Assembly (NCBI RefSeq): GCF_014267345.1 | Contig: NZ_JACMYD010000009.1 | Location: 1 to 64,000 of the forward strand | Length of the DNA: 64,000 bases | Direction of reading: 5' to 3' | Source: Corynebacterium sp. zg-331 | Lineage (GTDB): Bacteria > Actinomycetota > Actinomycetes > Mycobacteriales > Mycobacteriaceae | In this document: positions 28,227 through 39,271 of the stretch, in pieces | How the letters are laid out: every line of letters begins with the position of its first letter | Numbering within the stretch: position 1 is the stretch's first letter | The notes under the pieces: generated by a model | What the model was told of the DNA's origin: nothing | What the model saw: only the letters and a program-made list of their open reading frames with translations | The model's database searches: none | Program-made: the position numbers and the translations under genes

Positions 28227-28898
28227 TCATCTTAGCGCGAGGATCGAGTCAAGCGCGTTGGCGCTCACGCTCACCTCCCGCTCCCCCACCCTGAGCAGCG
28301 CCATTCCGGGATAGGGTGGGGCCAGCACGGCCACCCGGGCCCCCGGCAGCACCCCGTGCTCGCTGAGGTAACGCAGCAGGGCAGGGTCGCGATCGCGCAC
28401 CCGTTCCACGGTGGCCTCCTCCCCCGGCGCGACGCGCGAGAGCGCCACGGTACCGGGGTCGGCTACCTCCCCGTCCGCGCCGGGGATGGGGTCGCCGTGC
28501 GGGTCGCGCGGCGGGTGGCCCAGGGCGGCGTCGATGCGCTCCACGAAGGTATCGGAGACGGCATGTTCGAGGACCTCCGCCTCGTCGTGCACCTCGTCGA
28601 GGCGGTAACCCAGGTAATGCACCAGGAAGGATTCGATGAGGCGGTGGCGGCGCACCAGCTGCACGGCGAGGCGATGGCCCTGCGGCGTGAGGGTGATGTC
28701 CCCGTAGGGCGCGTGATCGACCAGCCCGGAGGTGGCCAGCCTCTTGATGGCTTCCGACGCCGTGGAGCGACGCTGCCCGAGGGCATCGGCCAGGTCGGAT
28801 AGCGTTGCCCCCTGCCCGTCCCACTCCTGCCTGTCGTAGATCGTTTTCAGGTAGTCCTGGGAGCGTTCCGGCAGGTCAGTGATGTGCATGACGGCCAT
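28227..28898 (-). CDS. mntR: DtxR/MntR-family metal-dependent repressor
   Basis: A 223-residue regulator. The N-terminal winged HTH has 'TLSDLADALGQRRSTASEAIKRLATSGLV'-type spacing (about residues 32-62); a dimerisation/metal domain (E/H-rich: 'DEVHDEAEVLEHAVSDTFVERID') and a C-terminal SH3-like FeoA domain follow. Retention of the SH3 domain and similarity to corynebacterial MntR support manganese control; Mn versus Fe specificity cannot be proven by eye. Starts at ATG 28898, 28889 or GTG 28907 are possible. mntH in the window is the obvious target. Confidence 0.82.
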   Translation of the reverse strand: MAVMHITDLPERSQDYLKTIYDRQEWDGQGATLSDLADALGQRRSTASEAIKRLATSGLVDHAPYGDITLTPQGHRLAVQLVRRHRLIESFLVHYLGYRLDEVHDEAEVLEHAVSDTFVERIDAALGHPPRDPHGDPIPGADGEVADPGTVALSRVAPGEEATVERVRDRDPALLRYLSEHGVLPGARVAVLAPPYPGMALLRVGEREVSVSANALDSILALR

Positions 28899-28968
28899 TG
28901 TATCCACCGGCCTCAGTGCCGCGACCCCACCCCTTGATTATTTTTATGATGCGGGACACAATTTAGCC

Positions 28969-30198
28969 ATGGACATTCTTCACTAAAAGAAAGTTATTCC
29001 CGCCCTGATCCTGCTCGCCCTCCTCGCCTGCCCGCTGACTGCCCGCGCCACCCCGGGCACCCTCATCCGCGCCGCCCCCGCCCCGGATCTCCTCGACGGG
29101 CCCTGGCCCGCCACCGCCCAGCGCATTCTTTACTCCTCCACCCTCGGCACCGGAGCCCCCACCGCCGTCTCCGGGTTAATCCTCGAACCCACCACCGCCT
29201 GGGTTGGAAAGGGACCCCGCCCCACGATCGTCATCGCCCCCGGCACCCGCGGGGCGGGCGACGCCTGCGCCCCCTCCCGCGGCCTGCTCTCCCTCGACCC
29301 CGAGGCCTTGGCCCTGGGCATCAACTACGAGCTGCCCATCACCCACCTCGCCACCGCCGCCGGGGTACGCGTGGTCATGACGGACTACGTCGGGCTCGGC
29401 ACGCCCGGCGCGCACACCTACGCCTATCACCGGGAGGAAGCCACGGCGGTTCTCGACGCCGCCCGGGCCGCCCTTCGCAACGCGGGTGCAGCCCCGGATT
29501 CCCCCGTGGCCCTGTGGGGTTACTCCCAGGGCGGCGGGGCCACCGCCGCGGCCGCCGAGGCCGCGGCCACCTACGCCCCGGAGCTCGACATCGTGGGCAC
29601 CTTCGCCGGCGCACCCCCGGCGCACCTGCCCACGGTGATGCAGGCCGTGGACGGCAACGCCATCTTCGGAGTACTGGGGATGGCGGCAGCAGGCTTCGCA
29701 GAGCGCGAGCCCGCCCTGCTCGGCGAGATCCTCCCCCTGCTGAACGACGAAGGACGGCGCTACTTCCGTGAAACCCCCACCATGTGCATCCCCGACGCCA
29801 TCCTGGCCTGGAGCCGACGCACCAGCCGGGAGCTGAGCACCACCGGGGAATCCTTCGGAGACATCGCCCGCTGCTCCCCCACCCTGTGGCGAGCCCTCAA
29901 CGAGCAAAACCTCGGGCAGGCCGCCCCCACTCGGCCGATCATGATGGCCACGGCACTCCACGACGACGTGATCCCCCGCGATCAGGTACGGGACCTCGCC
30001 CGGGTCTACTGCGGAGCGGGAACCCCCGTGACCCTCGAGCAGGACTCACTGCCCCGCCTCGCGCCCGGCTTCGCCGTCAATCACGCTCTTCCGATGTTCA
30101 CCGGGTTGGAATCCAGCCTCCACTACCTCATGGAGTGCTTCCGGGGCGCGCCTGCACCGAACGATTGCGCGGCGATCCTGGCCGAGAGTCGGCAGTAA
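28969..30198 (+). pseudogene. Secretory lipase-family gene with a stop codon at its signal peptide
   Basis: From 28987 one continuous frame encodes a hydrophobic signal sequence (KKVIPALILLALLACPLTARA) and a secreted alpha/beta hydrolase of about 380 residues with the nucleophile elbow WGYSQGGG and the oxyanion segment 'IVIAPGTRGAGDAC'. The only plausible start, ATG 28969 (MDILH), is followed after five codons by TAA (28984-28986). A single C-to-T change in a CAA codon would explain it. No ATG, GTG or TTG lies between the stop and the hydrophobic core, so either the gene is dead or a rare start is used. It may be a trehalose-ester lipase-like enzyme, but the substrate is unknown. Confidence 0.75.
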
Positions 30199-30217
30199 TC
30201 GTCCCCGTTAGCTCACG

Positions 30218-31654
<1,437 letters not shown>

Positions 31655-32440
31655 CTAGGGCGCGGGTTGCCCCAGCGCATAGGAATTGGCCGCGTCGCGC
31701 ACCTTGATGAGGTAGTCCTGCGACATGTTGTAGGAGCGGATCGCCTCCACCCACTGATCCTCCCGGCTCAAATTGCGGCCGTGGCACACGAGGTGGGCCG
31801 CGGACAGGGCGGCGTCGTCGATTTGCTGGGGATCGGCCTCGCCGTCCCCGTTGGCATCGAGCCCAAAGCGCCCCCAGGATTCCGGAATAAACTGCATGGG
31901 CCCCACGGCGCGATCGTAGCGCGCGTCGCCGTCGAGGCGTCCGCCGTCGGTATCCGGGATTTCCGCCACGCCGGGCGAGCCATCGAGGGCGATGCCCACG
32001 ATCGGCGGGCTGACCACACCGTCCTCCCCGATGCTGGAATGGTGAAACCACTTGCCCGAGTAGGTTCCGTGCCGGGTCTCCACGTGGCCCAGGCCGGCCA
32101 GAGTGGTCCAGCTCAGGTGGCACTCGGGCCAGGCCTGGGCGGCGATGAGCTCCGCGTTGCCGTAGGCCCGCAGGGCCGGCTCGGGAATACCCATCCGCTC
32201 GGCCAGGGGCTTGGCCCAAAAGCCCAGCTTATCGGAGGTACGGCCGGGGGCGTGGACGTCGATTCCGGGCACCTCGGCACCGGCGGCCGGTGGGATGGTA
32301 TCGGGAATAGGGCGCAGGTCACGCCCAACCGTGGGGGGGCTGAACACGGAAAAGGCCCAGGCGACCAGGGCGACGATGAGCACGAGGGCCAGAACCACAC
32401 CGCATCCGCAGCCCGCCGCTCTTCGTCCATCATTCGCCAT
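31655..32440 (-). CDS. Lytic murein transglycosylase-like protein (SLT domain)
   Basis: A 261-residue exported enzyme. A signal anchor (GCGVVLALVLIVALVAWAF) precedes the transglycosylase domain with the catalytic Glu in 'LAGLGHVETRHGTYSG', then 'GPMQFIPESWGRFGLDANGDG' read as two adjacent segments, typical of MltB-type SLT_2 enzymes. The substrate-binding YN lies in 'IRSYNMSQDYLIKV'. It cleaves peptidoglycan glycan strands. The ATG overlaps mazG by 11 bases. eno follows downstream. Confidence 0.88.
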   Translation of the reverse strand: MANDGRRAAGCGCGVVLALVLIVALVAWAFSVFSPPTVGRDLRPIPDTIPPAAGAEVPGIDVHAPGRTSDKLGFWAKPLAERMGIPEPALRAYGNAELIAAQAWPECHLSWTTLAGLGHVETRHGTYSGKWFHHSSIGEDGVVSPPIVGIALDGSPGVAEIPDTDGGRLDGDARYDRAVGPMQFIPESWGRFGLDANGDGEADPQQIDDAALSAAHLVCHGRNLSREDQWVEAIRSYNMSQDYLIKVRDAANSYALGQPAP

Positions 32441-33038
32441 GGCGGTCGATGGTAGCGCAGCGCTCCTTGTCCTTGCCCGCCAACCAGAGACGGTGCTGTT
32501 CCGCCGCATCCACCAGTTCCTCGGTACCGTCGAAGAGGTACGGCGCGCGAACCCGCATCTTGCGCACGAAGCTCAAGGCCACGTCGTCAAGGTCGAAGGC
32601 CCCGCGCTCCTCGGCGATCCGGGCGTGAAAGAGCACCTGAAGCAGGACGTCGCCCAGCTCCGCGCACAGAGCCGCATCATCGACGCGCCCGCGCGCCTCC
32701 CGGGCCACCTCCTCGGCCTCCTCCAGCAGGTAGGGAATCAGGCTGGCGTGGGTCTGTGCCTGCTCCCACCGGCCGATTCTGCGGGCGCGCTCCATCACGG
32801 CGCGCGCCCGAGCCAGGGCGTCGTCGCGGCTGGGGGCCACGATCACCTCGCAGCCACGGGGTATCTCTTCTTCCCTGGTGGTCACCAGGGTGCCGGTGCC
32901 CGACGGCCGACCTCGCCCCAGGGCCTCACGCACCTCCCCCGGTATCTCCGCGGTGGCGCGCACCGGCCCCTCGCAGCGCCGCCACGCCTCCAGGGGAATC
33001 TGCGTGGGCCAGCGGGGATCGAGCAGCACGGCCAGCAT
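32430..33038 (-). CDS. mazG: MazG-family nucleotide pyrophosphohydrolase
   Basis: A 202-residue protein. The four-helix MazG fold shows the metal-binding ExxE...ExxD pattern in 'LLEEAEEVAREA' and 'CAELGDVLLQVLFHA'. It hydrolyses (d)NTPs to (d)NMPs, cleaning oxidised or aberrant nucleotides. The first about 100 residues are corynebacteria-like and less conserved. Overlaps the transglycosylase gene by 11 bases. Confidence 0.88.
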   Translation of the reverse strand: MLAVLLDPRWPTQIPLEAWRRCEGPVRATAEIPGEVREALGRGRPSGTGTLVTTREEEIPRGCEVIVAPSRDDALARARAVMERARRIGRWEQAQTHASLIPYLLEEAEEVAREARGRVDDAALCAELGDVLLQVLFHARIAEERGAFDLDDVALSFVRKMRVRAPYLFDGTEELVDAAEQHRLWLAGKDKERCATIDRHGE

Positions 33039-33050
33039 GAGAATACGGCG

Positions 33051-33251
33051 CTACTGCTGCTGCTCGGGATTCCCACCGATCTTGTCATCGATGGCGTTGC
33101 GCACCTTGTCCACCTGCTCGGCTTTGTCCTCGCCCAGCTTGCCCTTGGCAAAGTCCGCGGCCTTATCCAGCACCTGATCGGTCTGCTCCTCGGCCTTATC
33201 GGAGTGGAGGAAATCGGTGGCCTTCTTCTTCGCCTCGTCCAGGAAACCCAT
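33051..33251 (-). CDS. Antitoxin-like protein (MT0933/Rv0909 family)
   Basis: A 66-residue acidic/basic helical protein starting MGFLDEAKKKATDFLHS, with repeated 'DKA' heptads. It matches the MT0933_antitox family (Rv0909 of Rv0909/Rv0910). No toxin partner is adjacent (mazG is downstream), so a free-standing stress-type role is also possible. ATG at 33251 was chosen over 33260. Confidence 0.7.
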   Translation of the reverse strand: MGFLDEAKKKATDFLHSDKAEEQTDQVLDKAADFAKGKLGEDKAEQVDKVRNAIDDKIGGNPEQQQ

Positions 33252-33356
33252 CAGCGTCATCCTTTCTGTGTCTGTTTACGCCAACGCCCCACCACGGTAC
33301 GGGATTATTGCCAGGCGGGTTGATCTCCGCCCCGCGCGATCCGATAAATTGGGTGG

Positions 33357-34841
33357 GTGACTCTAGGAATCCCCCAGGAAGAAGGCACCCGCTCCGTGCC
33401 CATGTGGACGCTGGTGGCCCTCATCATCGGCTCCACGGTGGGCGCCGGTATCTTCTCCCTGCCGCAAAACATCGCCTCCGTGACCGCCCCCGGCGCCATG
33501 CTGATGAGCTGGGGCATCGCGGGGGTGGGCATGCTCTCCGTGGCCTTCGTGTTCCACATCCTGGCCCGCCGCAAGCCCCACCTCAACTCCGGGGTGTACG
33601 CCTACGCGCGGGCCGGGCTGGGGGACTTCATCGGCTTTGCCTCCGGCTGGGGTTACTGGCTCGGCTCCGTGATCGCCCAGGTGGGTTACGCCACGCTGTT
33701 TTTCACCACCCTGGGCCACTACGTACCGCTGTTTTCCGGGCACCACCGCTACGCCACCGCCGTGGCCGTCTCCGCGCTGACCTGGATCATCTTCGCGGTG
33801 CTTGCCCGCGGGGTGCAGCAGGCCGCGCTGCTGAACACCGTGACCACCGTGGCCAAACTCCTGCCCATCCTCGCCTTTATCCTGCTCACCGCCTTCCTTG
33901 GATTTAGCTGGGATCGCTTCACCCTGGACTTCTGGGGGCAAGGCAGCGGGGCGAGCGTCTTCGAGCAGATCCAGGGCACCATGCTTTTTACCGTGTGGGT
34001 GTTCATCGGCATCGAGGGGGCCTCGGTGTATTCGCGCCAATCTCGCTCCCGGCGCGACATCGGGCGGGCCACCGTGATCGGCTTCCTCTCCGTGCTGGCC
34101 CTCTTGGTCAGCGTCTCCGCCCTCTCCTTCGGCGTGCTCACCCAGGAGGAGCTGGCCGCCCTGCCGGATAACTCCATGGCCTCCGTCCTGGAGGTGGTGG
34201 TGGGCCCGTGGGGGGCCGCCCTCATCTCGGCGGGCCTGTGCCTCTCCGTGCTCGGCGCCTACGTCTCCTGGCAGATGCTGTGCGCCGAGCCGCTCATGCT
34301 CATGGCCGCCGACGGCCTCCTGCCCCGCCGGGCCGGTGCCACCAACGGCGCGGGCGCGCCCTGGATGGCGCAGCTGATCTCCACCACCGTGATCCAGGGC
34401 TTCGTGGTGGTGTTCTTCCTCAACGAGACCACCTACGTGTCCATGGTGCAGCTGGCCACGGTGCTCTACCTGCTGCCCTACCTATTTTCCTCGCTCTACC
34501 TGGTGCTGCTGGCGGCCCGGGGGCGCGGGCTGACCCACCCCCGGGCGGGCATTGCCTTTAACGACGCCGGCCCCGCCATGACCGCGCGCGAGAACCAGCG
34601 CCACCTGCTGGTGGGCGTCATCGCCCTGGTGTATTCCCTGTGGCTCTTCTACGCCGCCGACCCCACTTACGTGCTCTTCGGCGCGCTCGCGCTGCTGCCC
34701 GGCCTGGTGCCTTACGTGGTGACCCGGCTGCGCCGCCACGAGCCGCTGTTTAGCCCCTTCGAGTGGACCGTGGTGGCCGTGGTGGTGGCGGCCTCCGCCG
34801 TGGCGGCGTGGGGGTTGAGCACGGGGGCGCTGAGTCTGTAG
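33357..34841 (+). CDS. APC-family basic amino acid permease (LysI/ArcD-like)
   Basis: A 494-residue transporter with about 12-13 helices. TM1 carries 'GSTVGAGIFSLPQNIA', the unwound substrate-binding motif (GAGIF) of APA antiporters. 'WVFIGIEGASVYSRQSRSRRDIG' is typical of the lysine/arginine subgroup. In corynebacteria the lysine permease gene lysI lies near mazG and mfd, which supports lysine uptake, but arginine:ornithine exchange would also fit the nearby OTC gene. GTG start at 33357. A strong terminator follows. Confidence 0.85.
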   Translation: MTLGIPQEEGTRSVPMWTLVALIIGSTVGAGIFSLPQNIASVTAPGAMLMSWGIAGVGMLSVAFVFHILARRKPHLNSGVYAYARAGLGDFIGFASGWGYWLGSVIAQVGYATLFFTTLGHYVPLFSGHHRYATAVAVSALTWIIFAVLARGVQQAALLNTVTTVAKLLPILAFILLTAFLGFSWDRFTLDFWGQGSGASVFEQIQGTMLFTVWVFIGIEGASVYSRQSRSRRDIGRATVIGFLSVLALLVSVSALSFGVLTQEELAALPDNSMASVLEVVVGPWGAALISAGLCLSVLGAYVSWQMLCAEPLMLMAADGLLPRRAGATNGAGAPWMAQLISTTVIQGFVVVFFLNETTYVSMVQLATVLYLLPYLFSSLYLVLLAARGRGLTHPRAGIAFNDAGPAMTARENQRHLLVGVIALVYSLWLFYAADPTYVLFGALALLPGLVPYVVTRLRRHEPLFSPFEWTVVAVVVAASAVAAWGLSTGALSL

Positions 34842-34872
34842 GGGATTGCTTCAACCCCAGCCGCACAAGAAT

Positions 34873-34910
34873 GAAGGCCTGTACCAAAAAATATTTTGGT
34901 ACAGGCCTTC
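34873..34910. terminator. Strong terminator after the permease gene
   Basis: A perfect 17-bp stem (34873-34889 with 34894-34910) with a 4-base loop; A-rich on one arm and T-rich on the other, so it can act both ways. It marks the edge of the AT-rich patch. Confidence 0.85.
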
Positions 34911-35032
34911 GCATATCAGCACCGAAAAAATGAAAGACTTGAAGAGCGTACAATATTCACAGCATACAGGCAGTATTTATGTCGATTTTTTTAAAGTCAG
35001 GAAAACCCTTGCCAGGCCGCAAGTACTCCCCT

Positions 35033-35841
35033 ATGATTGAAACCATACCGCCCCATACCCGTAAAAGAGTTCATCTTGAAGAGATTTCACGCCCCTCCCT
35101 CATAACAGCAATCGCAACTACAGTCACAACAAGTCTTCCCCTCGCACCAGCAGCCAGCGCAGTAGACAATACATGGTTTGAAGGAATCGTGCATCCAGGA
35201 GAAACAAAAACGGAAGGTGCGCCATCGACAGGTTTCCTGCGAAACTCCAGCAGTGCCGACAGTGGCCTTCACGGAAATCCTTTTGTTAGAATGACATGCA
35301 GGCTCGGAAACTATACCGCCGTCGGCGGCGATAGCTGCGAAGTCCGTGGCGATGAACTAAACAACGAACCCGCCTCATTCACCTATGAACACATGGAAGT
35401 AAACATGGGTGGGGCGGGACAAGAAGCCCCTGCGAAAGCCTGGATTGGCGGCATACCAGGCGGAGGCATGACCCTCTTCGCTCAGAACGCACTAGACCAC
35501 GAGCCAGAATCCCAGCGCTGGGAAAGCGGGAATCGTCGAGCATACATCACCAAGATTTCCGATGAGACAATCGAACTTGCCATCACGGACGGCATGGTCA
35601 CCGCCTCCACAAAAACAGACATATCCACCTATCAGAAAGGGGGATTCGCGGCGTTCTTGACGACGGAAAAGAACGAACCAGTCTCCTGATCTTCCCGGAA
35701 GATCAGGAAGATTTCAAACTTTTCAGTACCGACAATGCGGAGATGAAGGATAACGTCATCAGTCGAAAAGGAAACGACTCAAGCGTCCAAAATATTTCCA
35801 TAAATAACGGGAAGGATGAACTCGAGGTAATGCTACTATGA
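35033..35841 (+). pseudogene. AT-rich Sec-secreted protein gene, frameshifted near its 3' end
   Basis: The frame encodes a signal peptide ending in APAASA before VDNTWFEG, then a secreted domain of about 190 residues with two cysteines (RMTCRLGNY, DSCEVRGDE). It stops at 35689. A second frame takes over there and reads LLIFPEDQEDFKLFSTDNAE up to a TGA at 35839-35841 that overlaps the next gene's ATG. The shift is at about 35680 (CAGTCTCCTG). The start is unclear: ATG 35033 has no ribosome-binding site, and a TTG at about 35075 reading LKRFHA would need another shift. Composition is lower in GC than neighbours. No family recognised. Confidence 0.55.
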
Positions 35842-36322
35842 ATAAAATGGTAAAAATCTTCCCCTTGATATTCCTAGTCTCATGTTCCTTCCTCCTTTCT
35901 TCATGCTCCACCGACACCAAGGATAACCAAGCACTCCTTGCGGCCACTGAAAAGGCCGCTAGCGAAAGAAGCATCGATTCCGGAACGTGATACTCACCCT
36001 CGCCAATGTGTACGGAGATGAATGGGATGAATACGTCTCGCTTTGCTCCGATGCACCACGCGATCGGGTAGCAAAGGCGCTCAGCGTACCAGAAAGTGAT
36101 TTGCCAGAATTACAGCAGGATGATAATGCCCTGCTGCGCCTCGACGGCGCGAAAGTAGCCGCCGAGGTTCACCACAAGGAGGATTTCCTCCTGTGCAGCG
36201 GGATGAATGTCCCTGCCTACCGGCTCACAAGCGAAACCGTCTCCATCCGCGATGGAAGGCAGCTTGCCTCCCCCAACTCTCGCTGGTGGCTCAGCGGCTC
36301 CGATACGGAGCCGCTGCTCTAA
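35838..36322 (+). pseudogene. Frameshifted lipoprotein gene, partner of the preceding gene
   Basis: ATG 35838 (overlapping the upstream TGA) starts MNKMVKIFPLIFLVSCSFL with lipobox LSSC. Translation ends after about 50 residues at TGA 35988-35990, but the neighbouring frame continues seamlessly (VILTLANVYGDEWDEYVSLC...) to 36322 with two more cysteines. One base change near 35985 restores a 161-residue lipoprotein. Secreted protein plus lipoprotein with ATGA overlap suggests a functional pair, e.g. effector and surface-bound partner (inference). Unknown family. Confidence 0.55.
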
Positions 36323-36327
36323 CCAGG

Positions 36328-37647
36328 TTATCCCTCGTGGGTGACCGTGCCGCGCAGCACGGTCGCGGCCACCTTGGTGTGGAACTCTATCCCGGCAAAG
36401 GGGGTATTCTCCGCCTTGGAGGCCAGCTCGCCCGGCTCCACCGTCCAGGGCCGATCCTCCGCCACCACGGTGAGGTTGGCCGGCTCGCCCACCGCCAAGG
36501 GGCGGCCATGACCGGGCAACTTGGTGATCTGCGCGGGCCGCTCGCTCATCACCTTAGCCACCCAGCGCCAGTCCGCCAGGCCCTCGCGCACGAAGATCTC
36601 CGCGATGATCGCCAGGGAGGTCTCCAGGCCCAGCATGCCCGGCAAGGCGTGGTCGAACTCGCAGCACTTGTTCACCGCGGCGTGCGGGGCATGGTCGGTG
36701 GCCACGCAGTCGAGCACGCCGTCGAGGAGCGCCTGGCGCAGGGCCACCACGTCGGAGTCCTCGCGCAGCGGCGGATTGACCTTGTTCACCGGGTCGTAGG
36801 TCTCCAGGCGGGCGTCGGTGAGCAGCAGGTGGTGCGGGGTAACCTCGGCGGAGACCTCGATGCCCTGCTCCTTAGCCCAGCGCAGCAGGCTCACGGTGCC
36901 CGCGGTGGAGGCGTGGCAGATGTGCACCCGCCCGCCGTAATCGCGGCTGAGCAGCAGGTCGCGGGCCACGATGGATTCCTCGGCGGCGCGCGGCCAGCCG
37001 CGCAGACCCAGGCGGGCGGCGGTGGGCCCCTCGTGGGCCACGGCGGCCTCGGTGAGCACGGGATCCTCGCAGTGCTGGGCCAGCAGGACGTCGTGCGCCC
37101 GGGAGTATTCCACGGCGCGGCGCATGAGCGCGGAGTTGTCCACGCAGGTGCCGTCGTCGGAGAACACGCGCACGCGGGACTCGGCCTGCGCCATCAGGCC
37201 CAGCTCCGCGAGCTCCTTGCCCTCGCGGTTCTTGGTGATCGCACCCACCGGGTGCACGTCGCACAGCCCGGCCTGCTGGCCCTTGGCCCACACGGCGTCT
37301 GCCAGCACCGGCTGATCGATCACGGGGGTGGTATTGGCCATGGTAAACACAGCGGTAAAGCCGCCGCGCGCGGCCGCCCGGGAGCCGGTGACGATGGTCT
37401 CCGCGTCCTCGCGGCCCGGCTCGCGGAAGTGCACGTGCATGTCCACCAGGCCGGGCAGCAGCACCCCGCCGCGGCCCTCAAGCACGCGGTCGGCGGCGGC
37501 CTCGCCGGCGTCGAGCGAGGAGATCGCGCCGTCTCGCACGAGGACGTTCACCGGCTCGCCCTCGCCGTAGGGCCGCACCTCGCGGATGAGCAGGCTGCCG
37601 CGCTCCGGGGGGTTGAGCGGGCCGGTGCTGGGGTAATCGGTTGCCAT
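36328..37647 (-). CDS. pyrC: Dihydroorotase
   Basis: A 439-residue zinc amidohydrolase for the third step of pyrimidine synthesis. Metal ligands are in [12 protein letters not shown], 'HVCHAST'-like VHICHAST and ATDHAPH. Length fits class I bacterial dihydroorotases. It lies 20 bases downstream of pyrB. In corynebacteria carA-carB-pyrF normally follow; here an AT-rich patch and the convergent permease gene follow instead. Confidence 0.96.
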   Translation of the reverse strand: MATDYPSTGPLNPPERGSLLIREVRPYGEGEPVNVLVRDGAISSLDAGEAAADRVLEGRGGVLLPGLVDMHVHFREPGREDAETIVTGSRAAARGGFTAVFTMANTTPVIDQPVLADAVWAKGQQAGLCDVHPVGAITKNREGKELAELGLMAQAESRVRVFSDDGTCVDNSALMRRAVEYSRAHDVLLAQHCEDPVLTEAAVAHEGPTAARLGLRGWPRAAEESIVARDLLLSRDYGGRVHICHASTAGTVSLLRWAKEQGIEVSAEVTPHHLLLTDARLETYDPVNKVNPPLREDSDVVALRQALLDGVLDCVATDHAPHAAVNKCCEFDHALPGMLGLETSLAIIAEIFVREGLADWRWVAKVMSERPAQITKLPGHGRPLAVGEPANLTVVAEDRPWTVEPGELASKAENTPFAGIEFHTKVAATVLRGTVTHEG

Positions 37648-37667
37648 GAGTGTTGTCCTCCGTTGTG

Positions 37668-38594
37668 TTATTGACCCAGGATGGTGGCAAAGAGCACGGC
37701 CATGCGCACGTGCACGCCGTTGGTGACCTGCTGGAGCACCACGGTCCGCTCGGAATCGGCCACGTCGTAGCCGATCTCCATGCCGCGCAGCATGGGCCCG
37801 GGGTGCATCACCACCGCGCCCTCGGGCATCATGTCCATCCGGCGCGCGTCCAGGCCGTACATGGCGGCGTACTCGCGGGGCGAGGGGAAGAATCCGCCGC
37901 GCATGCGCTCGCTTTGCACCCGCAGCATCATCACTACGTCGGCATCGGTGATCTGCGCGTCGAGGTCGTAGGAGGTCTCCACCGGCCAGCCCTCCGCGCC
38001 GGGGGGCATGAGCGTGGGCGGGGCCACCAGCGTCACGCGGGCACCGAGCTTGGTGAGCAGCTCCACGTTGGAGCGCACCACGCGCGAATGCAGGCAGTCG
38101 CCCGCGATCACCACCTTGCGATCCTCCAGGGTGCCCAGGCGCTGGCGCATCGTCAGGGCGTCGAGGAGCGCCTGGGTAGGGTGGGCGTGCTGGCCGTCGC
38201 CGGCGTTAATCACGGCGGGCCCGGCACCGTCCGGGGACACCCACCGGGCCAGCTGCTCGGCCGCCCCGGAGCAGGGGTGGCGCATGACGATGGCGTCCGC
38301 GCCAATGGCCTTGAGGGTGAGGCCGGTATCGCGCAGCGACTCCCCCTTTTGCACCGAGGACGAGGACGCGGAGATGTTGATGGCGTCCGCGCTCAACCAC
38401 TTGGCCGCGGCTTCGAAGGAGGAACGGGTGCGCGTGGAGTTCTCGTAAAAGAGGGTAAAGACCGTCTTGCCGCGCAGCGTGGGGAGCTTTTTGACCTCCC
38501 GCTCGGCGAGCAGCTTCTGGAAGTTATCGGCCTCATCCAGCAGGGAGGTGATCTCGCGTGCGCTTAAGTCCGCGATGCTCAGTAGGTGCTTCAT
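37668..38594 (-). CDS. pyrB: Aspartate carbamoyltransferase catalytic chain
   Basis: A 308-residue enzyme condensing aspartate and carbamoyl phosphate. It carries STRTRSSFE, the [11 protein letters not shown] substrate motif and '[11 protein letters not shown]'. No pyrI regulatory chain is present, consistent with a dependence on other regulation (PyrR). Start ATG 38594 is 3 bases from the pyrR stop. Confidence 0.97.
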   Translation of the reverse strand: MKHLLSIADLSAREITSLLDEADNFQKLLAEREVKKLPTLRGKTVFTLFYENSTRTRSSFEAAAKWLSADAINISASSSSVQKGESLRDTGLTLKAIGADAIVMRHPCSGAAEQLARWVSPDGAGPAVINAGDGQHAHPTQALLDALTMRQRLGTLEDRKVVIAGDCLHSRVVRSNVELLTKLGARVTLVAPPTLMPPGAEGWPVETSYDLDAQITDADVVMMLRVQSERMRGGFFPSPREYAAMYGLDARRMDMMPEGAVVMHPGPMLRGMEIGYDVADSERTVVLQQVTNGVHVRMAVLFATILGQ

Positions 38595-38597
38595 TTT

Positions 38598-39185
38598 TTA
38601 GGCCCGCTCCCCCGCCTCGTCGGTATGCTCCGGTCGGCGCAGCAGCACCGCGTCCCGGCCGTCCACCTCGTCGAGGCGGACGTCGATATCCTCACTGAGC
38701 GCGGTGGGCACGCTCTTGCCCACGAAGTCCGCGCGGATGGGCAGCCTGCGGTGCCCGCGATCCACCAGCACCGCCAGCTTGACCGACTCCGGGCGGCCGA
38801 GATCGCGCAGCGCATCCAGGGCGGCGCGCACGGAACGCCCGAAGAAGAGCACGTCGTCTACCAAGACCACCATCGCGCCGTCGATGCCTTGGGCCGGAAG
38901 GGCGGTGCGCTGCAACGCCCGGTGTGGCCCCGTGGCGAGATCGTCGCGGTAGAGGGTGATGTCCACCGAACCCACCGGCACCACAACGCCCGAAAACTCC
39001 TCGATATACCGGGCCAGGCGGCGGGCCAGCGGCACGCCCCTGGTGGGAATGCCCAGCAGCACCACCTGCCGCCCCTCGGCCGATCCCAGCGCGGTCTTTT
39101 CAATGATCTGGTGCGCGATGCGCGCCACGGTGCGCTTGATGTCCGCTGCGCTTAACAGCTCGACCTCGTGTCCGTGCGTGCTCAT
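38598..39185 (-). CDS. pyrR: Bifunctional pyrimidine operon regulator / uracil phosphoribosyltransferase
   Basis: A 195-residue PyrR. The PRPP-binding motif is '[19 protein letters not shown]'; '[13 protein letters not shown]' is the other conserved loop. PyrR binds UMP and a leader-RNA hairpin to reduce pyr expression; in actinobacteria it acts on translation. A hairpin matching the PyrR-binding loop lies just before its ribosome-binding site (39200-39215). Confidence 0.95.
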   Translation of the reverse strand: MSTHGHEVELLSAADIKRTVARIAHQIIEKTALGSAEGRQVVLLGIPTRGVPLARRLARYIEEFSGVVVPVGSVDITLYRDDLATGPHRALQRTALPAQGIDGAMVVLVDDVLFFGRSVRAALDALRDLGRPESVKLAVLVDRGHRRLPIRADFVGKSVPTALSEDIDVRLDEVDGRDAVLLRRPEHTDEAGERA

Positions 39186-39199
39186 CGTGACCTCCTTCC

Positions 39200-39215
39200 C
39201 CGCCTCTCTGTGCGG
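39200..39215 (-). promoter_or_regulatory. Candidate PyrR-binding hairpin overlapping the pyrR leader
   Basis: On the mRNA strand CCGC-ACAGAGAG-GCGG forms a hairpin whose loop side reads CAGAGAGGC, close to the CCAGAGAGGCU binding-loop core known from Bacillus pyr leaders. Three bases later comes AAGGAGG, the pyrR ribosome-binding site. This is the geometry of translational PyrR control described for mycobacteria. Match seen; binding inferred. Confidence 0.5.
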
Positions 39216-39271
39216 CTACTTAAAGGATGTCCTGGCAGCTTGCTTGCTGCCCTTACGCTAGCACAGCGCCC

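Noticed and set aside
32430..33251. A mazG/antitoxin toxin-antitoxin pair
   Set aside because: MazG here is a housekeeping pyrophosphohydrolase, the small antitoxin-like protein is of the MT0933 type, and no toxin such as MazF is adjacent.
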